18,473 nt of DNA from Regnicoccus frigidus (lineage in GTDB: Bacteria; Cyanobacteriota; Cyanobacteriia; PCC-6307; Cyanobiaceae). The stretch's first letter is position 1, and every line of letters begins with the position of its first letter. Positions 14,152 to 18,473 of the stretch are shown here, one piece after another. The notes below the pieces were generated by a model that searched no databases, was not told where the DNA came from, and worked only from the letters and a program-made list of their open reading frames with translations. The position numbers and the translations under genes were made by a program. The stretch is taken from positions 1-18,473 of the forward strand of contig JAOANE010000029.1 of NCBI GenBank assembly GCA_025194985.1. Reading direction: 5' to 3'.

Positions 14152-15171
14152 GGGCAGGGGAGGTGCTTCAAGCTGGTCTGGGCTTTCTTCCACCAGTTGA
14201 ATCCGCACCCGCTTGCCACCGGCGAGCTCCCCGAGTGACACCCGCAGCGTGCTGCCACTGAGGCTCTGCAACAGGGTGAGCAGCTCGCGCAGGTGGGGGG
14301 TGCTGCTGCCGCTCTCCACCCAGAGCCGCTCCTGCAGGCCGCCCAGGCGCCGCCAGCTGGTGTGCAGTTTGAGCACGGCGCTCTCGATGTGCTGGGCCTG
14401 GCCAACGGCATCGGCCAGCAGGCCGAGGGCATCGAGGCGCTGGGCTTCCTGCAGGGCCTTTTCAAAGTTGAGGTCTCCCTGCTGGAAGGCCCGCACCGCC
14501 GCGCCGGCCTCCGCCGCCTTGCTCAGCCAGCGGGCCGTATGGGTCACGTCCTTGACCCGCTCCAGCTCCGGCTCCTCGCGCAGGGCGCGGCGCAGGTCGT
14601 CCTGCTGGGGTTCCGGCAGCTTGGCCAGCTCCTTGACCAGCGGCGCCACAATCCGCGGCGGCAGCAGGTTCTCCTGGGTGCGTTGGCGAATCTCCTCCGG
14701 CAGCAGGGGGCTGGTGGCGGCGGTGAACTCATCGGTGAGCCGGCGCACCTGTTTGCGCGTGATCTGGCGGCCCTCGTTGGCCGCCTCGCTGATCATCAGC
14801 TGCACCTCGGCGTCTGCCTGGGCCGTCTCCAGGAAGGCCCGTTTCGAGAAGTTGTTGACGCTGGCCTGCTCCAGCAGGCCGCCACCGACGAGGTTGTCGG
14901 CGGATTCAGCCAGCTGGATCAGGCCATAGGCCCTGGTTTTGCTGATCTCGCGCTCGCGCAGCCACTGCAGAAAGCCGGTGCCCCGGCCTTCGCCACCGCG
15001 CTTTTCCCGATCCCGCACCGAGCCGAGGATGCGGCCGCGCCAGATTTCGGTCTGCAGATCGAAGCGATCACAGACCTCCCAGGCCTCCTCGAGCCGGGCG
15101 AGGAACTCGACGGTGCTGATGTCCTCGCGGTTGGGATCGGGCAATTCGAGGCTGAGGACAGGTGCCTCCAT
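14149..15171 (-). CDS. Uncharacterised protein with helix-turn-helix-like segments, between ggpS and psaE
   Basis: A 340-aa soluble, mostly helical protein with no signal peptide or membrane segment; I cannot name its function. Residues 66-92 (GFLQWLREREISKTRAYGLIQLAES) resemble the N-terminal DNA-binding-like motif of DUF3102/KorB-type proteins, where a 'FLxWL...lSxrtAxryixLA' pattern occurs. Residues 108-150 (KRAFLETA...ITRKQVRRLTDEF) suggest a second helix-turn-helix or ParB-like helical part. The rest is Leu/Gln/Glu-rich helix, with a basic C-terminal strand (GGKRVRIQLVEE). The ATG at 15171 is preferred to the longer frame starting at 15267, whose extra residues lie in the psaE promoter region. 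It runs in the same direction as ggpS, 60 bp upstream, so it could be co-transcribed with or regulate ggpS. A chromosome-associated or transcription-related role is a weak inference. Confidence 0.75.
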   Translation of the reverse strand: MEAPVLSLELPDPNREDISTVEFLARLEEAWEVCDRFDLQTEIWRGRILGSVRDREKRGGEGRGTGFLQWLREREISKTRAYGLIQLAESADNLVGGGLLEQASVNNFSKRAFLETAQADAEVQLMISEAANEGRQITRKQVRRLTDEFTAATSPLLPEEIRQRTQENLLPPRIVAPLVKELAKLPEPQQDDLRRALREEPELERVKDVTHTARWLSKAAEAGAAVRAFQQGDLNFEKALQEAQRLDALGLLADAVGQAQHIESAVLKLHTSWRRLGGLQERLWVESGSSTPHLRELLTLLQSLSGSTLRVSLGELAGGKRVRIQLVEESPDQLEAPPLP

Positions 15172-15318
15172 CGAGGGCCACGGGCAGGGGAGGCGATCGT
15201 GCCACGCGGGCCCGGGCGACCCTTGACCCCGAAGCGGCGACGATTCGTGACATGACCTGGTTGCCAAGCCCCTGCCGCGGGTAGTTTCCGCAAGGAAGTC
15301 ACCCTCATCTAGGCAGCG

Positions 15319-15528
15319 ATGGCCATTTCACGCGGCGACAAGGTGCGCATCAAGCGGGCTGAGTCTTACTGGTTCAACGACGTCGGCACTGTGGCCTCCG
15401 TTGACACCTCCGGTATCCGCTACCCGGTGGTGGTGCGTTTTGACAAGGTGAACTACACCGGATTCAGCGGCACCGACGGCGGCATCAACACCAACAACTT
15501 CGCCGAGTTCGAACTCGACAAGGCTTGA
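15319..15528 (+). CDS. psaE: Photosystem I reaction centre subunit IV (PsaE)
   Basis: A complete 69-aa stromal/cytoplasmic-side subunit of photosystem I that helps dock ferredoxin and supports cyclic electron flow. It is an SH3-like small beta barrel. Characteristic stretches are ISRGDKVRIKRAESYWFNDVG (residues 3-23, given in part), VASVD, YPVVVRFDKVNYTG and the C-terminal NTNNFAEFELDKA. Length is within the usual 65-76 aa. The ATG at 15319 has no close Shine-Dalgarno sequence; an AGGAAG at 15293-15298 is too far. It diverges from the 340-aa gene across 147 bp, which must contain its promoter, though no convincing -35/-10 pair is visible there. This gene is the clearest evidence that the DNA is cyanobacterial. 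Confidence 0.97.
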   Translation: MAISRGDKVRIKRAESYWFNDVGTVASVDTSGIRYPVVVRFDKVNYTGFSGTDGGINTNNFAEFELDKA

Positions 15529-15540
15529 GGCGATAAGCCT
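15521..15540 (+). other. Small hairpin over the psaE stop codon
   Basis: AGGCTT (15521-15526) and AAGCCT (15535-15540) form a 6-bp stem with an 8-base loop holding the psaE stop. No T-run follows, so it is at most an mRNA 3'-end stabilising structure. Confidence 0.35.
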
Positions 15541-15561
15541 GAAGCGGTAAGCCCTGAAGCG
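15532..15561 (+). repeat. Imperfect tandem 15-bp repeat after psaE
   Basis: GATAAGCCTGAAGCG (15532-15546) is followed directly by GTAAGCCCTGAAGCG (15547-15561). The copies differ only by a shift around the TAAGCC core. The repeat starts 3 bp after the psaE stop and has no recognised function. Confidence 0.6.
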
Positions 15562-15618
15562 AGTTAGCCCCATCGCCAGGCTCTTTGCAGGCCGGAATTC
15601 TGGCCGGTGGACGTCCGG

Positions 15619-15658
15619 CTGATTGCTATTAGCTGATTGCTATTAGTCGATAGCTAAT
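15619..15658. repeat. Tandem 14-bp repeat with a flanking inverted repeat
   Basis: CTGATTGCTATTAG occurs twice without a gap (15619-15632 and 15633-15646), with a degenerate third relative (TCGATAGCTAAT) behind it. ATTAGCT (15628-15634) and AGCTAAT (15652-15658) also form an inverted repeat around a 17-base centre. The stretch is clearly more AT-rich than its surroundings. It lies in the 218-bp space between the psaE stop and the DUF6165 stop, which otherwise shows no gene. Confidence 0.65.
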
Positions 15659-15746
15659 GGGTCAGCTGCTACATCGGTTGCCACACAAAGATCCAGCGGA
15701 ATTGAGGGTTTGATCATTGTGTCTGGCACGGCATCATAAGCCGGAA

Positions 15747-16142
15747 TCACACATACGATTTTTCTTCGAGGATGCGGGATCCGGCGGCCAGGCTGATGGC
15801 TCGCTTCAAGCCGGCGCGCCCATCGTTGAGGAGATAGACGCAGCGTGCCATCCAGACAAATCGGCTATCGAACACTCCCGCTGATTCGCAGGCGCGCAGG
15901 CTTTCCTCCACCTCCCAGAGGCAGGCATTGATGGTCAACAGATCGTCGAGGAGAGGTGCGATCTGCTGGCGCTGCTCCTCCGGGATTGCAGCCAGAGACG
16001 CGGCAAGTCCGGCCAGATCCTCACGGATGTGAAGCAGCTTGGCGGAGTCGGTGATCCGGGCTTCCTTGATCAGCAGGATGGTGAGGCGGTCGATCAGTTC
16101 GCCTGGGGCAACGGAGATCGTGATGCTGGAATCGTGATCCAT
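15747..16142 (-). CDS. DUF6165 family protein
   Basis: A 131-aa soluble protein recognised as DUF6165 by its pattern: ISVAPGELIDRLTILLIKEARI near the N-terminus, LHIREDLAGL, the central LLTINACLWEVEESLRACE and the C-terminal VYLLNDGRAGLKRAISLAAGSRILEEKSYV (quoted in part). Predicted all-helical, with no signal or membrane segment. Its biochemical activity is unknown; members are, from memory, frequently found near glycosyltransferase and surface-polysaccharide genes, which fits the neighbour at 16466. The ATG at 16142 gives the family-typical length; the open frame upstream to 16328 is antisense to the small membrane gene and is discarded. It diverges from that gene across 54 bp. Confidence 0.85.
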   Translation of the reverse strand: MDHDSSITISVAPGELIDRLTILLIKEARITDSAKLLHIREDLAGLAASLAAIPEEQRQQIAPLLDDLLTINACLWEVEESLRACESAGVFDSRFVWMARCVYLLNDGRAGLKRAISLAAGSRILEEKSYV

Positions 16143-16196
16143 CGAGCCGCTCGCCGGGAACCGAACCGACAGAATGCCGCTGTGTGAGGGTCTGTC

Positions 16197-16469
16197 ATGT
16201 CCAGCCTGGTCCCCCCACCGCCACAACCACCGAAACCATCGAAAGAGCGGGGCCGAGGCATCGGCGCCTTCGTGGGCGGTAGCGGCCTGGCTGTGTCGCT
16301 CGTTTTGGCTGTGGTGATAGGGCTTCAACTGGGCGCCATCCCCTGGCGCTTCCGCAAGCAGATGTGGCAGTTGCAGGGAGCCCTAGCCGGCGGGCTCGTC
16401 GGCTATGTGGTGGGTTGGAGCATGGCCAAGGGCGGCCGGCGGGAGGATGACGGCGAGCCGCGGGCGTGA
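16197..16469 (+). CDS. Small membrane protein with two predicted helices
   Basis: A 90-aa protein not assigned to a named family. A proline-rich, charged N-terminus (PPPPQPPKPSKERGRG) precedes a first hydrophobic segment (about 22-48, GAFVGGSGLAVSLVLAVVIG and onward) and a second (about 60-76, GALAGGLVGYVVGWSMA). Glycine spacing in both segments suggests tight helix packing. The tail is charged (KGGRREDDGEPR). The stop overlaps the next gene's GTG by four bases, so the two are almost certainly translated together. That linkage suggests a membrane helper of the glycosyltransferase-like protein, which is inference. Confidence 0.75.
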   Translation: MSSLVPPPPQPPKPSKERGRGIGAFVGGSGLAVSLVLAVVIGLQLGAIPWRFRKQMWQLQGALAGGLVGYVVGWSMAKGGRREDDGEPRA

Positions 16470-17653
16470 ACGGTCCGCCCGCCAGGAGGCCCGCCTTCAC
16501 CCTCTGCGCCCCTTGTGGGCCCGCCACCACCCTGGAAGCCACCGCCTACTGGGACGCTTCCGGGCTGGATCAGCTTCTGTTCGGGGAGTGGCCGTTCGCC
16601 GTGGGCCAAAGGGGGAAGCTGATCCCCGACGTGAACACAGCGCTCGACGACTGGCCCTGCCTGGCGGATGTCCTGCGCCAGGGTTCCCTGCGGGCCTCTG
16701 GGGGTTGGTTGCTTCTGCTCACGGCAGAAGCGCTTCCGAGCACGGCCCTGATCCAGGCACTGATCGGTTTCCTCTCGACCGAGCCGAAGCCCCAGCTGAT
16801 TTTCGGCAGGGGTTGGCGGGTGGGTGCCGAACGCTGGACGCTGCTGCGCAACTTGGGTCCCGATCCGCAGCAGGAGAACGCCATCCAAGAGGCCCTGCGG
16901 CAGGAGGGGTCCCTCGACCCCCCGGGTGTGGTCAGCTGGATGCTGCTGCCTCGGCAAACGCTTTTAAGCGCGCCAGCTGACCTTTCGGCGGAACTGCAGA
17001 GCGCCGCTCCCTGGCTGACGCGAAGGGCCACTGAGTCGGGTTGGCCGGTGCTGGAGGCCACCTGGGTTGGTCCGTTGTTGCGGCCCAGAGCGATGAATCC
17101 GCCCCTGCTGGCCAGTGCCCGACGTTGGATCCGCTCCGACGGCGCGCTACCGAATAGGGGGCAGAGCCGCCCACGCCTCAGCTTCCTGCTTGTTGGTGAT
17201 TCGGACCGCATGCGGCAACGTGTGGATCAGCTCCTCCCGGCCGCCACGCTTCCCTGGGACGTGGTTGTGCGCCAAGTGACGGCAACGGCCAGCAGCGATG
17301 ACATCATCGCCGCCTGGAATGACGCCTCGCTTGAGGCCCAAGCTGATCTGGTCTGGCCGCTCTGGAATCGCGTTCCAGCGCTCGGCTCAATCCTCACGTT
17401 GCTGCGCTGTTTTGAGGCGTCCTGGGTGGATCTGGTGTCCACCGCTTTTCGCTTAGGTGGTCTCTCTGTTCCGGCGAACGATCCGACACGCCTCCTGCCT
17501 GGAACGCTTGTGCTGCGTCATGACTGGTTGAAGCTTCTTGGTGGCCTGCCGACCGGCCTCACTCCAGAGAAGAGCTTGATTCTCTTCCGACAGAACTGCT
17601 CGACACGCGGGGCCACTGTTCATCCCCTGCCCCTTGAGTTGTTTGCAGAGTGA
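16466..17653 (+). CDS. Degenerate glycosyltransferase-like protein of unknown activity
   Basis: A 395-aa cytoplasmic protein starting at GTG 16466, within a GTGA overlap with the preceding gene. Two halves each look faintly like a GT-A (family 2) glycosyltransferase. The first has GGWLLLLTAEALPSTALIQAL (79-99), laid out like the 'ggWllflDaDD..P' strand but without the acidic DxD, then LIFGRGWRVG. The second begins RPRLSFLLVGDSDRMRQRVDQLL (235-257), resembling the family-2 N-terminal strand, and ends with LLPGTLVLRHDWLKLLGGLP (343-362), like the late 'g.lv.Rr..l..lGgf' element. No canonical DxD metal site is evident, so it may be inactive or a scaffold. The DUF6165 neighbour supports a surface-glycan context. 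The family call is tentative; that it is a real gene is well supported by coupling and codon pattern. Confidence 0.6.
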   Translation: MNGPPARRPAFTLCAPCGPATTLEATAYWDASGLDQLLFGEWPFAVGQRGKLIPDVNTALDDWPCLADVLRQGSLRASGGWLLLLTAEALPSTALIQALIGFLSTEPKPQLIFGRGWRVGAERWTLLRNLGPDPQQENAIQEALRQEGSLDPPGVVSWMLLPRQTLLSAPADLSAELQSAAPWLTRRATESGWPVLEATWVGPLLRPRAMNPPLLASARRWIRSDGALPNRGQSRPRLSFLLVGDSDRMRQRVDQLLPAATLPWDVVVRQVTATASSDDIIAAWNDASLEAQADLVWPLWNRVPALGSILTLLRCFEASWVDLVSTAFRLGGLSVPANDPTRLLPGTLVLRHDWLKLLGGLPTGLTPEKSLILFRQNCSTRGATVHPLPLELFAE

Positions 17654-17656
17654 ATG

Positions 17657-18280
17657 TCAGGCGCGGTAACGCTTGCGCAGCCAGCCCAGGCCAGGAAAGA
17701 GCAGAGCCGCAGCAACGGGGGCTGGAGCTGGAACAGTTTCAATTTTGAATTCGTAGGAATAGGACCCAAAAGCCAAGGGAGACCCTCCAGTTGCGACGAG
17801 AGGATTAGCAGCAAAAACAAGATTCCCAGTGGAATTGGGAGTGAAGCTATTGAGTGATGTGAAACTGATATTGCTTTCGAATGGAAGGCTTCCCGAGGCC
17901 GTTGTGGTTCCAAACACACTAGCCGTTACATCAAAAGCTCCCGGTGGTGGGGTGAAGTTGGTGACCTGGAACTGGAGGGAGGCGAAGGTGAGACTGGATT
18001 CCGATGGATTGGTGAATGAAAAGAAATCTGCGTCCCCCCCACTGATGTCGATCAAGGACGTGCCATTGGGTCCAACGGTGATGGTCCCACTGACCGTATT
18101 CGTGCCCAAGACCAATGGTCCGAGGAATGTTGGAGTAGCAGGGTTGTCAGAAAAATCACCTAAATCACTTTCCAGAACAGATGGGAACGTTCCCAGAGCT
18201 TTGACTTGGACCGGCAAGAAGCCCAAGGCCAACAAGCAAAACCCTGAGGTTAAGGCCACCACGCAGAAATTTACATTCAT
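17657..18280 (-). CDS. Secreted protein with PEP-CTERM-like sorting tail
   Basis: A 207-aa exported protein. An N-terminal signal peptide (hydrophobic residues about 6-24, likely cut after VKA at 26-28) leads to a Ser/Thr/Asn/Gly-rich beta-type domain that is nearly free of Cys and Lys, as in many surface or extracellular matrix proteins. Residues 183-207 form a tripartite sorting tail: VPAPAP motif, a hydrophobic helix (VAAALLFPGLGWL) and a basic end (RKRYR). This resembles PEP-CTERM/PTPA-CTERM tails processed by exosortase-type enzymes in organisms with exopolysaccharide. No exosortase is visible nearby. GC content is clearly below that of the flanking genes, suggesting recent acquisition. 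It converges on the glycosyltransferase-like gene with 3 bp between stops. Function of the exported domain is unknown. Confidence 0.75.
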   Translation of the reverse strand: MNVNFCVVALTSGFCLLALGFLPVQVKALGTFPSVLESDLGDFSDNPATPTFLGPLVLGTNTVSGTITVGPNGTSLIDISGGDADFFSFTNPSESSLTFASLQFQVTNFTPPPGAFDVTASVFGTTTASGSLPFESNISFTSLNSFTPNSTGNLVFAANPLVATGGSPLAFGSYSYEFKIETVPAPAPVAAALLFPGLGWLRKRYRA

Positions 18281-18346
18281 AAGGCACCGATAGTCAGTTA
18301 GTTCACAAGGACTGGAAACCGTTTAAGCCTACACTTCAACCATAAG

Positions 18347-18473
18347 TGTCCGGCGACAATCAGGTTGACCGGTTGGCGACAAGCTCGTTGGCCGGTTGGG
18401 AGCGGGGTTGCTGACCCTGGGGCCGATGCGCATGGCCCTGGTGATGCCGGCACCGCTGACGAGCCAACAGATC
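18347..18473. mobile_element. Probable insertion-sequence end with 23-bp-spaced repeats (truncated by the window)
   Basis: From TGTCCGGCGACAA (18347-18359) onward, short motifs recur every 23 bp. GGCGACAA is at 18352-18359 and 18375-18382. GTTGACCGGTTGG at 18364-18376 recurs as GTTGGCCGGTTGG at 18387-18399, and a weaker relative GCTGACCCTGGGG at 18410-18422. Regularly spaced repeats next to a TGT terminus are known as transposase-binding sites at the ends of IS21-type elements. GC content jumps back up at this point, marking a boundary. The other end lies beyond the window, so the family is tentative. Confidence 0.45.
18426..18473 (+). CDS. Possible transposase N-terminus (3' truncated)
   Basis: An open frame runs off the window edge with ATG codons at 18426, 18432 and 18444. 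From the last one it reads MPAPLTSQQI, which resembles the opening of helix-turn-helix transposases ('LTxxQixxIrxL...G.S...IA'), such as IstA-type or IS630-type proteins. It follows directly on the 23-bp-spaced repeats, as expected for a transposase gene inside an IS end. Only about ten informative residues are visible, so the call depends mostly on the adjacent repeats. Confidence 0.3.
   Translation, partial: MRMALVMPAPLTSQQI

Noticed and set aside
15172..15318. A specific psaE promoter (TTGACC or TTGCCA with TAGTTT)
   Set aside because: Spacings do not fit a standard sigma-70-type promoter, so no site was called, although the promoter must lie in this gap.
15590..15605. GGCCGGAATTCTGGCC near-palindrome as the psaE terminator
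   Set aside because: One mismatch, no loop of suitable size and no T-run after it; not a convincing intrinsic terminator.
1..18473. CRISPR arrays, tRNA or rRNA genes
   Set aside because: No repeat-spacer pattern with regular spacers, no cloverleaf with a GTTC-type T arm and no conserved rRNA stretches were seen in either strand.

Overview
The window looks like chromosomal DNA of a high-GC picocyanobacterium (Synechococcus/Cyanobium type). It carries psaE, which encodes a photosystem I subunit, next to a full set of genes for the compatible solute glucosylglycerol (GG). GG is typical of marine, brackish or euryhaline cyanobacteria. Most genes are very GC-rich, tightly packed and without strong Shine-Dalgarno sites. 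The genus is an inference from gene content and composition.

Layout. Positions 1-444 hold the 3' end of a LysM-like secreted protein. Positions 447-1970 (-) hold a RecQ helicase without an HRDC domain, and 2013-3494 (-) a GH13 alpha-amylase/neopullulanase-like enzyme. Glycerol kinase glpK (3549-5057, +) and glycerol-3-phosphate dehydrogenase glpD (5126-6757, +) follow, divergent from the amylase. A minus-strand operon read from right to left then covers 14088 down to 6724: ggpS (GG-phosphate synthase), ggtB, ggtC, ggtD, ggtA (ABC uptake of GG and related solutes), and a trehalose-synthase-like GH13 enzyme. Upstream of ggpS lies a 340-aa uncharacterised protein with helix-turn-helix-like segments (14149-15171, -), then psaE (15319-15528, +).

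From about 15.5 kb the character changes. A short repeat-bearing intergenic stretch is followed by a DUF6165 gene (-), a small two-helix membrane protein and a degenerate glycosyltransferase-like protein (both +, overlapping by GTGA). Next comes a lower-GC gene for a secreted protein with a PEP-CTERM-like sorting tail (-). At the right edge are 23-bp-spaced repeats and a possible transposase start, which look like the end of an insertion sequence.

How the genes work together. GgpS joins ADP-glucose and glycerol-3-phosphate, GgtABCD recovers leaked GG, GlpK and GlpD interconvert glycerol, glycerol-3-phosphate and DHAP, and the trehalose-synthase-like enzyme is placed where an enzyme acting on GG or a related glucoside would be expected. 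The cluster therefore resembles a compact synthesis, retrieval and turnover loop for an osmolyte. The GG-phosphate phosphatase (GgpP) is not in the window. The most original hypothesis here is that the trehalose-synthase-like GH13 enzyme acts on GG; this is inference from context.
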